64,000 nt of DNA. It comes from Chrysomallon squamiferum (Eukaryota; Mollusca; Gastropoda; Neomphalida; Peltospiridae). The translations under genes and the position numbers were made by a program. The notes beneath the pieces were generated by a model that was given only the letters and a program-made list of their open reading frames with translations, searched no databases and was not told the DNA's origin. Shown here one piece after another: positions 41,201 to 49,520 of the stretch. The stretch covers positions 24,513,930 to 24,577,929 of the forward strand of contig CM022672.1 in NCBI GenBank assembly GCA_012295275.1, in the 5' to 3' direction. Every line of letters starts with the position of its first letter. The stretch's first letter is position 1.

Positions 41201-44200
41201 CTAGTGACAAGTATACATATTTGATCTGTGTGGTGACAGGATGGTGGCGTCATGCTGGTACTACATCAAGAGTTTTCATGTATCTCAAAGGTACAAAAGG
41301 AAGATCTGCTCGACATGCACTTTATGACCCTGAAAAACATCTTTTCACATCTGGTGCTGAAAACTGGTTTCTATTCAAGACAAGTTTTTGTCTTGGAGAT
41401 ATTAAATCCATTGTAATCTGGCATGACCATACTGGAGATAAACCATCTTGGTAAGTAGACACACTTTGTATGACCCCTCAGAATATTTTAATGTTAACGA
41501 AGATGTGAGTGAAGAAATCTGCTGCTATCATTCCCCAATAAACTGTTGCGAAGTACAATTTAAAAACACTTATATTCAATAACTAAACATATTTAATAAA
41601 ACATAGCTTTGTGAAACATTATTATTAGAATAGTAATTATATGTAGTTCACTCTTTATATTTGTTTTTAAATGAACACTGAATTATATTGTAACATAAAC
41701 TAATATTGTATATAATATCACCAGTATGTTGTAGTTTTCCCAAAAATATAAGACATTGTTGTTTTAAGACCAGTTTTTACCATAAGAATTAATTAGAGTA
41801 ATTATTCCATGGCCTGTGTTTTTACATGTATACTGACTTTCCTATGAAGTTATTAGAAAACCAGCTTTAACTCTAAGTATAACAACCCACACTAATTATA
41901 GCATAGTTTTTTCATTTATTCTTATCTGATAGGTTTCTCAAGGAAGTTGTTGTGAAAGACGTTCATACAGATGAAAACTGGCACTGTGTTTTTGATGACT
42001 GGATCAGTATTGATAAAGGATTTGGAACTCTTACTGCAGAAATTCCAGCCATTGAAGACCATGAATTTGTAAGCAGGCGTTTTTATTTATTTATGCAGGC
42101 ATCCAGTCGGAACTTCCGTGATGGACATCTCTGGATTAGCATTTTCTTCAAACCAGCAAAAAGCACATTCACTCGCATACAAAGACTGACATGTGCCCTA
42201 TGTGTTCTTATAACAACAATGTTGACTAATATTATGTATCATGGTATTCCTACAACTGATCCTGAAGACCAGATAGATTATGGAGATTTTCACCTCTCAC
42301 TTGTAGACTTTGTTATTGGAATCCAGAGTGCTCTGCTGGTTTTTCCTATCAACATCATAATCATTGTTTTGTTTACATTAGTTAAACGAAGACCTGATAT
42401 TGTAATAAAGCATGAAGATGAAGATGAAGATGAAGAAGATGAAAAACAACCCAAGAAAAAAGAAGAAATGATTGCCAAAGAAGAAAAAAATGGATGGAAA
42501 AATTATAGGTAATTAATTTTGATTTGTATCTTTACATATTTTTATGTATTTTATTATGCCTATTATTCTTAACTCTCTCTGTGATGTCTGTAGCTATAGA
42601 TTGTAAATGTGTTGGGTATATCATCAAACAAACATTTCTCTTTTCCTTCAGTATTATTACATGGCTTTTGTATCACATAAATTCAACATGTATAAACATT
42701 TTAATTTCTAAATTATGAATTTATTTGTCAAAACTGAATAGTGTCTAAACTGTTGAAGAATAACATAATAACATATTAAAGTTAACAATATTTTTTCAAA
42801 GCATCTTATTTTTTTTATTGTGCAGCCATAGTGTCCTGATGTTGGATGAAAGCTTCAGCATACTCTTCCCCTATCTTCCTGTCTTGTGCCATCATCTGCC
42901 AGATAGCTCCTTTCCAGTACTCATCTACTTCACTGCTCCATTGTCTTGCTAGTCTTCTTCTAGATTCTTTCCCTTCATGTGGTTCCCATGTATTCTTCTG
43001 CAAAAGTCCACTTCCATCTTCTGTGTTGTTTAATCACATCTGTGATTTTTATGTTTTCGTTACACAGATCTTAATTTTTGTTTTATGTTTAACATACATT
43101 TTTTTCCATCTTTATGCAATAGCTAGTTTGTTCTTTAGTTTAGTTAGTGCCTATGTTTATAGTGTATATCACTGCTGGAAGTGAACAATGAACTCTAGAC
43201 TTCTCTGTTCAGGAAGGTTCCAAGGATCCCCTTGGCAATGTCACAGTGCTTTGCAAATGTAGTTCAGCCAACCATTATTCATCTTTGAAACTCCTTGTCT
43301 TTGTTTTTTTCTCTGGTGCTGTATTTCTGTCCCAGATACATTGGAACCTCAGAATTCTGTTTGTAAACCGAATTGCATGAAATCCAAAGTGATGTCAGAC
43401 ATATGAACACCACTCTCATGTTTTGCAATTATTTCTTTCTTAAACTGTACTGTGATATGTTTATACTTTCCACCAGCATTATCACCTTCACTTTTTGTTT
43501 TCTTGGGCACCATATTGGATAGGGTATAATAAAAAAAATATACACAGCAGCAACATTTAAAAAAATGCAAGTGCAATCCCAATCAAAGCTATTGAGCTGC
43601 AACTGCATATCAAAGACTAAAGGCCCTAATTCATGATATATATTTGCTATTGGGCATGCCTATAATCCTTTCTTTGATCTCACTTTCGACATGAGCGTCT
43701 ATTCTTATCTTTACTAGATGTTAACATCAAAACTGATGTCCAAAGAAAGCTTGTCATGGCACATTGCCGTAGTTCATAACTTGGGACATTATTTGTAAAC
43801 CGAGACAAACATTGCCCAATCCGTCGCCGATTTGTAATCCGATTTTTTTCGTGCTTCAAGGCATTTGTAACCTGAGGTTCCACTGTAGAAGTATTTCAGT
43901 GTTCTCAGTCAGGATATTGCTAACAGACATTTGTAAGTTGTTTTGTAGTATCACTTCTGTTATTTTCATGCCTCATTTTTCAGTTTCATCAGCTAGCAAC
44001 TGCAGCATTATTTTCTTGTAGTGTGTAACCATATATGAATAAGTCATCAGAATAATGTTGTAGATTGCAACCAAAGATGATGGCATAATCCATCAGAGGA
44101 ATAGTTAGCATGCTATATTGATAAGTAGGCTAATCCATATATGTAATGAATAATGAATATATATTATCTCAAAATCCTGTTTTGCTTTAATAGTTCACAT

Positions 44201-44465
44201 TCTAAAATATATATACAATTTAATTTATAACGGTATTATGACTTGTTGTTAACATATATATTTTATAACTAAATATGACATTTTATTTTATTTAATATAT
44301 ATATATATATATATATATTTTTCTTTCATTTTACATTTATAATTAAAAAAAGATGATATTGTGGAAAAAGAAGACATGTCTTTTTGGAAAATTTATTGTA
44401 GCAAACTTAAAAGATGAGGTATATTAAAACATGTAATTCAGTTGGTACAATTGTTTGTCTATTAA

Positions 44466-44497
<32 letters not shown>

Positions 44498-45414
44498 TCA
44501 GACTACCATGGTATTACATCTACTTTGCATATTTTGTAGCATTTGGAACTTCCATTGTCTGCTCTTATTTTGTCATGTTATACGGCTTAAAGTATGGCTA
44601 CCACAAAAGTGTTTCATGGCTTTTTTCTTTTTTCACATCATTCTTAGAGAATGCTTTCATTCTGCAACCACTGAAAGTGTTTAGTGTGGCCATCTTGCTG
44701 ACTCTATTACTTAAACAGACAGTAAAGTATGACACTGGAATAAAGAAAGAAATTGGTATAACTATCTTCTATTTTTAAGAATTTATTTATTAATATTATG
44801 ATTTTCCATTCTTCCCACAATTATGTTGTTCTGATTTTTTGTAGGATGGTTGGAAGTTTATTTTCTGTAATATTAGTGATAGTTACCATGCCTTTCTACA
44901 GAAATGTATTAATCTTTTGTCATTTTCATATCTTTTTACCTTACAATATTTTTGGCCAAAAGGTAATACTAAAATGGATAGAAATATGTGATACATAGAT
45001 ATTTTTATTTGTCATCTAAACTTACAATTTTCAGTAACATTGAAAAAATAAATTTTTTCATAAAATAATAAAAATAAACTAAACTAAATTATACTGATTT
45101 TTCTGGTTAATAGTACTTTTTCCATTATTTAAATTGTACATGATGACTTAGTTGCAATAATATTGTGAAATATTAGTGTTGCATTTCTAGTAATAAAATG
45201 ATTATTTTGAATAATATTTTAAAAACACATATCACAAAGAACTAAGAGCTAGTTAATACTGACAGGTTAAGATAGGTACATTATAGAATTTTATTATCTC
45301 AATTTATTTTATTGATGTTTTGGAGTGGGTGGGTTTGTTTGGGATTTATTATACCTGATAATTTTTCTTTTTAATTATTTATAAGAAAAAACAACAACAA
45401 CAAAAATTAATAGG

Positions 45415-45459
<45 letters not shown>

Positions 45460-48400
45460 TGAAGAATATTAAATTTATATACATATATACAAAATAATAT
45501 AAAATATATTTGATCTGCACTAAATTTCTAATCATCATTTTGTGGTTATTAAAGAAATATTGTCTTATTACCAAATAAATTTTAATATTTAAAGTTTGTC
45601 TGAACTAAATAAAACAGTTTATTTCAAGCATGCTTTTTGTGGGAATGGTAGAGGAAAGAGATAAGATTTGAAAGTTACATTTTCTTTATCTTTATATATT
45701 AGGCAATATTGACAGAAATGAGTTGTAATATTTTTAAAATATTCCTAATGCATTTATGATTAGTAAATAAATTAAATTCTAGATTTAAATTTGTTTTTGT
45801 TTTGTTTTTTGCTGTTAAATTTCTATTTTTCTTGATGTTTTATGAATTGTAAAAAATATTATTTCATTTCTAGTCGTTATTTCTTTTTATACAGAAACGG
45901 AAGGAAATATATTTGAACACAAAGACTTACACAAGCGAGAATCAATATTCCTACATAAACTGCATGTACCTGCTATTTCGGACAAACTCCTGGAAAATGT
46001 CCGCATGAAAGTTCTGATGGATCAAAAGACCTGGGACATCCTGATGGAAATTATTCTGTATTTTTCTTTTGTTATTATTGTGTTACTTGTGGTTCTGGGT
46101 CACAGTGATGTAACAGTGTCGTACAGGGTGACTAGAAGTGTTGAAGATATCTTCATCAGATCACATGTAGAACCGAACAGACAGTATTTTTATAATGTGA
46201 GCTTTAATCTCAGATTTCTCATTTACAATGGAATTTTTTTATTAATATATTGAATATTGTTGTGATCAGACAGCAAATTATAATTCATTAACATGCCAAA
46301 CTGTTAGTATTTTTTATATGTCCAAGCTTTTGGTTGGAGTTCTGGATGCAAATTTGCATTACAGGTTATAATCTGATTTTGTTTGTTTTGTTTTTTTTTT
46401 TTTTTCCCTAAAGGTGTCTGATGCTAATACCATGTGGCAATATCTAAATGATACATTTTTGGAAAATATTCTGTTTGGACCATGCAATCCTGTTGCAAAT
46501 ACTGTAGCTTATCTTGTTGGCAGGGCAAGGCTAAGGCAAGTGCGATTACGAAGAGGAGGTAAATATTTCAACAGTTTCACATTAAACTATATAATTTACA
46601 ATTAGTTATTATCAAAAAAAAAAAAAAAAAATAAAAAAAACAAACAGAAAAATAACCTAAATTGGAAAAACAATTCCATTACATTTGTTGAAAAAACAAC
46701 AAAAGCACAGCTATAAACAATGTGCCGAGAAATGTTCAAAGCTACAAATTAACATACTGATGATATCTAAATTTGCAAATAATAATTTTATATGTAAGTG
46801 TATAATGCAAACCACTGGCCCATAATCTTTTGTACATTTCCAATTTTTTATTAATTATGGAGAATCCATTTATAATGGAAAATACAAGATGTTCAAATTT
46901 ATCTGGAACTCAAGAATAAAATAATAATAGGTTACTGTTGTGAAAAATTTGAGATGATGTTTGTGTCTTGGATCAGAAAGGTTCTATATGTTATTTTTCT
47001 GTAAGAATTTAAAAATATTGTTTTCCTTACCTTTAGGTATATATTTTGGAAAGTCTTTGGATGCCTTTGATTCATTTGACCAGGATATTTAGTGTTTATA
47101 TTTTAATTTATTACAGACAGATCAGCTGAAATTAACAATACAGTGCTGCATTGAAATACAATAAAAAAATAAAAATAACAGTAGGTTGCACTAAAATAGA
47201 CACATAACTGAGTAAACAAGGAAAGTAGGTCTTAAGAGCACCTTTTGGTGCACTTACATTGAAAATGCATGCAGAGAGAAAAGGAATGTTATTTTTGTAT
47301 TTTGAAATATTTAAATTTAGCTACAAATTTTATTCATTGTTATTATTTTCCACTAGTTTCTTTATATTTAAACTGAATACCTTTTTGCAAGACTAACTGT
47401 ACAGCATTGCTAAATAATAGCCATTAATATAGAATTATTAGTTTTTGCACTTAATAAATATGGCATGTCCTTCTCTGTTAATATATATTTTATAACATTC
47501 TGAATATTTATAAATGTTTATAGTTCTTTTCTGACATATAACACTATTACAATTCTGTTTTCATTTATATACATATATTTCTGGGGGTTTTTAATTATGG
47601 TAAATCATTTTAAAAATATTTTGCTTTGATTTTAAATTTTTTCAGGTCCATGTGTAACATTGACTGGAATAGATCCCAAATTTGAATTCTCTGTTTTGGA
47701 CCTTGATCAAAGGGTAAACAATTCAAGAAAATGTTACGGAATCTTTCGTTATGACTTTGATGACAGGGGAATGTATGACACAAACTGGCAACCTACAAAT
47801 TTTACCAACACATCATCAATATGGAGATTTCAATCAAAATTTAAACTTGGCCCACTACCAATGAGAGCAAAAATGGGAATCTATCCAGGTGGAGGTTATG
47901 TTGTGGAATTACCAAGGAATCCTTTTGAAGGGCAAAAGGTTATAGAAGAAGTACGTAAAACTAAATGGATAGACAGACAGACCAGAATTGTATTTGTGGA
48001 ATTCACTCTTTTCAACCCAAATGTACAGTTGTTTACTGTGGTTGTACTTATGTTTGAATACTCAAACACAGGTTTTGTGTTTCCTTATCATCATATTTAC
48101 ACAGCAAACTTCTATCATTACCAGAATGAGTTTGAAACATTTGTTGCTGTTTGTGAAGTTCTCTTTGTTATATATTTACTTTCTTTCACTTACATGGAAA
48201 TCAAACGTTTTCTCAATATGGATGTTAAAGAGTATTTCAAAGATACGTGGAGTTATGTTGAAATTGTCATATTGGCATTGTCATATGTAACTATAGGTCT
48301 ATTTATAAACCGTTTTTTTCTCTGTAATAATCTAATGGGTGAATTTAAAAATAATGATTTTGAAACATTTGTTGGTTTCTATACAGCAGCATTTTTTGAT

Positions 48401-48919
48401 GCTTTACTTACATATGTATTTGCTTCATTAATTCTCTTAACAATAATTAAATTCTTTAAACTTCTTCGCTTTAATGTGAGATTGTCAATGCTTTCGGAGA
48501 CACTAAGAGCTGGAAGAGGAAAGTTGACTGCTTATTCTTTTGGCCTTTTTGGTTTTACCATGGCATTTTCAATATTTGCTCTCCTTTGTTTTGGATGTGT
48601 ACTTGAAGGATACAAAAATTATCAATCCACAGTTGTGACTTTATTTCTTTTTATGCTTGGAGAGTCTGATTATTTTGGTCTTTATGAAGCAAATTCCATT
48701 CTTGGCCCAGTATTTTTCTTTTTATTTGCATTGACCTTTCAGTTTATATTGTTGCAGTATTTTATCACCCTTCTTATGGAGTCATTCCATGCCACTCGAA
48801 TGAAGATTGCCTCTGTGGAAACAGAGGTTCACATGGTACAGTACATAATGAAGAGATTTCGTTTGCTAACAATGACTAACCAGCAGCCGAAACGACAGAA
48901 AATCTATCATGCATTCTGA
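16584..48919 (+). CDS. Gene B: complete polycystin-1-like receptor-channel, 39 coding exons, 2973 residues
   Basis: ATG at 16612, stop TGA at 48917-48919. Coding exons: 16612-16660, 17570-17901, 18292-18448, 19128-19262, 19425-19589, 20791-20958, 21874-22097, 22501-22626, 23474-23609, 24041-24169, 25351-25596, 26070-26267, 26552-26703, 27156-27314, 27696-27849, 28159-28425, 28932-29593, 30154-30296, 30493-30608, 31149-31293, 32771-33018, 33851-34045, 34188-34330, 34760-34862, 35347-35432, 35893-36018, 36483-36571, 36843-36948, 37338-37604, 38061-38211, 38819-39174, 39761-39886, 40215-40445, 41170-41450, 41933-42508, 44502-44755, 45895-46196, 46414-46558, 47646-48919. Every junction keeps frame and the total is 8922 nt. 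Domain order: signal peptide, discoidin, EGF, C-type lectin, discoidin-like, EGF, C-type lectin, discoidin, EGF, PKD-like/REJ, GAIN-like, GPS, helix 1, PLAT, helices 2-11 with TOP domain. Predicted role: surface adhesion/ligand-sensing receptor joined to a channel subunit. Individual splice sites, mainly exons 6 and 9, need transcript support. Confidence 0.88.
16658..16988 (-). repeat. Inverted repeat, right arm (start of gene B intron 1)
   Basis: Reverse-complement partner of 13361-13695. The similarity begins almost exactly at the exon 1 donor of gene B (atggtaattg at 16657-16666) and runs into intron 1 as far as gcaagctctg. Sequence upstream of the donor (the signal-peptide codons) does not have a clear match in the left arm. 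Confidence 0.75.
17570..18448 (+). CDS. Gene B exons 2-3: discoidin (F5/8 type C) domain 1
   Basis: Exons 17570-17901 and 18292-18448 encode about residues 17-179. Features of the F5/8 type C fold are LPCHTQNC at the start, NPFITVEFSSSVTLVGIGIR (the 'ItVdfg…vtgi' strand pair), FGFLSFRVFKW, and a closing strand CLRIQFYRAC that pairs with the first Cys. Such domains bind glycans or phospholipids in secreted and surface proteins. The two exons have the same lengths (332 and 157 nt) in gene C. Confidence 0.8.
19128..19262 (+). CDS. Gene B exon 4: EGF-like domain 1
   Basis: A 135-nt phase 1-1 exon encodes one EGF-like module: M-C-NSNGVR-C-EHI-C-HDIPGSFY-C-S-C-KKGYRLWRNGLN-C. Six cysteines have EGF spacing, with the PGSFxCxCxxGY core typical of calcium-type EGF modules. 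The Asp/Asn/Glu calcium-ligand pattern ahead of the first Cys is not clear. Symmetric phase 1 boundaries suit exon shuffling. Confidence 0.88.
19425..20958 (+). CDS. Gene B exons 5-6: C-type lectin-like domain 1
   Basis: Exon 19425-19589 encodes the opening lectin pattern (TTVIYEEAQAYCYHSGGFLTT, i.e. 'y.eA…C…gG.L'). Exon 20791-20958 encodes SRWIDGSDVVFENF and a closing MYSC. The typical EPN or QPD calcium/sugar motif is not visible, so calcium-dependent sugar binding is doubtful. The exon 6 donor is weak (c|gtttaa at 20959); it is chosen because it keeps phase 1 and ends at the Cys. Confidence 0.72.
20996..21873. other. Gene B intron 6, with a MITE
   Basis: Apart from the inverted-repeat element at 21366-21720 nothing is recognised. 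The ORFs on the minus strand here lie inside the element and carry no domain signal. Confidence 0.6.
21366..21720. mobile_element. Tc1/mariner-type MITE (Tigger-like ends), TA target duplication
   Basis: Ends are inverted: left cagtggtatcttgacttatg, right …cataagtcaatgtaccactg, flanked by TA on both sides (21364-21365 and 21721-21722). Inner sub-terminal repeats (cgagctcataactcaac, gctcgtaactcgg) are typical of pogo/Tigger-derived MITEs. The 355-bp copy has no transposase. It sits in intron 6 of gene B. Confidence 0.85.
21874..23609 (+). CDS. Gene B exons 7-9: discoidin-like domain 2
   Basis: Exons 21874-22097, 22501-22626 and 23474-23609 encode about residues 336-497. The order resembles F5/8 type C domains: ITSSPFSVSMSLASTL, GLYWKPFSEEKKYLKLTLK, NVITGVIVLGFSCRSYSLRF, and a late FKATEIKLKITDN strand. 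The terminal Arg-Val-Glu-Leu-x-Gly-Cys hallmark is replaced by CKGYQWDLTG, so it is a divergent copy. Two in-frame donors exist at the end of exon 9 (after 23597 or 23609); the latter fits the consensus better. Confidence 0.6.
24041..24169 (+). CDS. Gene B exon 10: EGF-like domain 2
   Basis: A 129-nt phase 1-1 exon encodes AVDEC-LTSPC-DHFC-IDTPESFYC-RC-KKNYHLFIDGKTC. Six cysteines with EGF spacing and the VDEC start are consistent with a calcium-binding EGF module. Confidence 0.88.
25351..26267 (+). CDS. Gene B exons 11-12: C-type lectin-like domain 2
   Basis: Exon 25351-25596 carries EKSFDEATEHCAKHGGFLPS, the classic lectin A-C-G-L block. Exon 26070-26267 carries SWQDGSWVDFT and WNVAPFNSVKACVVCQYQ, matching 'W.dg…' and 'Wn…kaC…C'. 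It is closer to the family consensus than lectin domain 1. EPN/QPD and WND calcium motifs are not visible, so the ligand may not be a calcium-bound sugar. Confidence 0.85.
26552..27849 (+). CDS. Gene B exons 13-15: discoidin (F5/8 type C) domain 3
   Basis: Exons 26552-26703, 27156-27314 and 27696-27849 encode about residues 689-843. The domain opens with DCNQPVLKSKARHIKW and closes with LPPVIARFIRMSWKYER and FTISIELFGC, the strongest F5/8 type C signature in the protein ('pv.aRfiRi…ieLfGC'). Phase 0 boundaries split the domain at the same relative places as in domain 2. Confidence 0.85.
28159..28425 (+). CDS. Gene B exon 16: Cys-rich segment and EGF-like domain 3
   Basis: The exon encodes a Cys-containing linker (TECGNRPSQYSLLPS…FYKRCIG…NCGNIRYYY) of unknown fold, then an EGF module: GPCDNLPCKDGSICLERRHN followed by KCHCPVTIDGDC. 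The linker has no recognised homology. Confidence 0.75.
28932..29593 (+). CDS. Gene B exon 17: Ig/PKD-like stretch and start of REJ region
   Basis: This 662-nt exon is the second largest of the gene (about residues 933-1153). The first part is Ig/PKD-like (DYVTVYFVLKD, YQITDAGTFNVTAKRTV). The second part has REJ-type features: ITSYRWTLKSY and TLTVPSDMLKEGLYRLCLNI, as in 'L.vp…L..G.Y.l.l.v'. REJ modules are typical of PKD1, PKDREJ and sea-urchin sperm receptors. Confidence 0.7.
30154..34330 (+). CDS. Gene B exons 18-23: REJ region
   Basis: Six short exons (30154-30296, 30493-30608, 31149-31293, 32771-33018, 33851-34045, 34188-34330; about residues 1154-1483). Telling motifs are PVILDASQSMDPKTGD, YQWYCNKKSG, YKWLLSSKK, GGGKCSISPKTGKALVTEF and ITLTVTATNAVGTRTS. 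The phrases 'G.C…P..G.alvt.f' and 'VtatNavGt' match REJ modules of PKD1-type proteins. Intron 20 (31294-32770) contains a CA repeat and no gene. Confidence 0.75.
32151..32204. repeat. (CA)n microsatellite in gene B intron 20
   Basis: About 54 bases of CA dinucleotides. Read on the minus strand it gives a spurious Cys-Val repeat frame. Other CA/GT runs are at 50345-50368, 51509-51533 and 61737-61780. Confidence 0.95.
34760..37604 (+). CDS. Gene B exons 24-29: helical GAIN-like subdomain
   Basis: Exons 34760-34862, 35347-35432, 35893-36018, 36483-36571, 36843-36948 and 37338-37604 encode about residues 1484-1742. The sequence is mostly amphipathic helix (ISKIDIDDEYTLLQMADIMA, VRSLSVSRKIIKSLLRISKA, MKNKSKMILNLFSEVGEAML). 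This place and make-up match the helical half of GAIN domains before a GPS; assignment is by position and pattern. Confidence 0.65.
38061..39886 (+). CDS. Gene B exons 30-32: beta subdomain before GPS
   Basis: Exons 38061-38211, 38819-39174 and 39761-39886 encode a beta-rich stretch (VLFLGKNPFIWSQ, LKIFSLDSSLTLQVYVG, RVKPGQYLNLGQ). They pair one-for-one with gene A exons at 245-395, 2037-2398 and 3874-3999 and share the same phases (0-1, 1-0, 0-0). Confidence 0.8.
40215..40445 (+). CDS. Gene B exon 33: GPS motif and transmembrane helix 1
   Basis: The exon encodes LHCWCNHLTSFSGGIF and helix VVVTVVVAVWIIYFLLLSW. Predicted autoproteolysis lies between Leu and Thr (codons 40263-40268). All key GPS residues (two Cys, Trp, His-Leu-Thr) are kept, so cleavage competence is expected. 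The surrounding sequence is nearly the same in gene A. Confidence 0.92.
41170..42508 (+). CDS. Gene B exons 34-35: PLAT domain, helices 2-3, acidic loop
   Basis: Exon 41170-41450 and the 5' part of 41933-42508 encode the PLAT/LH2 domain (CVVTGWWRHAGTTSRVFMYL, IVIWHDHTGDKPSW, WHCVFDDWISIDKGFG). Helices follow at RLTCALCVLITTMLTNIMY and SLVDFVIGIQSALLVFPINI. The loop after helix 3 carries a run of Glu and Asp written largely as GAT/GAA triplets (about 42412-42445), then a Lys-rich stretch; this reads like a repeat-derived charged linker. Confidence 0.9.
42815..43003 (-). mobile_element. LINE reverse-transcriptase C-terminal fragment
   Basis: On the minus strand a 62-codon open frame reads RRLARQWSSEVDEYWKGAIW and QMMAQDRKIGEEYAEAFIQH. 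This resembles the 'W.dDv…W…AqDR..W…aea' tail that follows the reverse transcriptase in many LINE ORF2 proteins. No polymerase motif or flanking repeat is visible, so it is only a small fossil. Confidence 0.45.
43339..43885 (-). mobile_element. Internally deleted Tigger/pogo-type transposon
   Basis: Inverted ends are cattggaacctcag (43339-43352) and ctgaggttccactg (43872-43885), flanked by TA (43337-43338 and 43886-43887). On the minus strand near the left end MVPKKTKSEGD and VQFKKEIIAKHESGVHMSDI match the N-terminus of Tigger transposases (CENP-B-type helix-turn-helix region). Only about 50 codons remain; the DDE domain is gone. Confidence 0.85.
44502..46196 (+). CDS. Gene B exons 36-37: helices 4-6
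   Basis: Exon 44502-44755 encodes helices YIYFAYFVAFGTSIVCSYF and ENAFILQPLKVFSVAILLTL. Exon 45895-46196 encodes a cytosolic linker, helix 6 (ILMEIILYFSFVIIVLLVVL) and the beginning of the TOP domain (DVTVSYRV). The exon 36 acceptor follows a T run of about 30. Exon 37 is four codons longer than in gene A. Confidence 0.88.
46414..48919 (+). CDS. Gene B exons 38-39: polycystin (TOP) domain, pore and C-terminus
   Basis: Exon 46414-46558 ends in RARLRQVRLRRG. Exon 47646-48919 holds CYGIFRYDFDDRGMYDTNWQ, YPGGGYVVELPRNP and WIDRQTRIVFVEFTLFNPNV, then helices 7-11. The pore loop LFLFMLGESDYFGLYEAN (LGES codons 48655-48666, about residue 2886) lies before the last helix (FFFLFALTFQFILLQYFITL). The protein ends soon after the last helix; the tail has METEV-like charged residues but no long coiled coil. 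Compared with PKD2 channels, whose filter is Leu-Gly-Asp, an acidic residue is kept (Leu-Gly-Glu). Confidence 0.92.
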
Positions 48920-49520
48920 GATAAAATAATAAATTTAATTTAATATAGTTTTGATGAATTTTTAAATGTATTTTTGAGGAATGTATCAGAAATATATAAT
49001 TTACAGTAACTATTTTTAGTCTGGAATGCTTGTCCATTAACATTATATGTAAACAAATAAAAGATTGAACAATATAGAATCACGTTTAGCATGCCAGGAT
49101 ATAACTCTTAATAATTAAATATTTCTAAATGGCAACAAATTATGTCTGGATAAATTAAGTGAATCTTTTATTTGTTTTATTTGGTAAATAATATTTACAG
49201 TTAATTCAAAAGTATTTCAGTGGGCTTTAAAATATAATAATATGATTGTTTTATAAATAATCTAAAGGGAAAAAAAATATAGACAGAAATTTAGTCCAGT
49301 AGAGTTGTCAAATTAATTTTATATAATGTAAGTAAATACAATAATAATGTTTTGTTTAATAGTTATACCAGCTACTGTGTCATGATTACTTAACTTTGCA
49401 AAATTGTAATGCTTAGCTGTGCTTCTAAGATTTATTCATTATACTTATTTATTTGTTCTTCTGTACTAATTGTGCAAATATAATAAATTAGTGTTTTCAA
49501 AACAGATTTTATTTTTACTT
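48920..49520 (+). other. Gene B 3' UTR and candidate poly(A) signals
   Basis: AATAAA motifs occur at 48928-48933 (very close to the stop), 49056-49061 and 49482-49487. The last is followed by a GT/T-rich tract (gtgttttc…ttttattttt), which suits a cleavage site near 49500-49520. Choice is inference. Confidence 0.4.

Larger units (their letters stand above)
42509..44501. other. Gene B intron 35 with transposon remnants
   Basis: A 2-kb intron that contains a LINE-derived fragment (minus strand, 42815-43003), a deleted Tigger element (43339-43885), TA repeats near 44298-44320 and a 30-base T run serving as the polypyrimidine tract before the acceptor at 44501. Confidence 0.7.
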
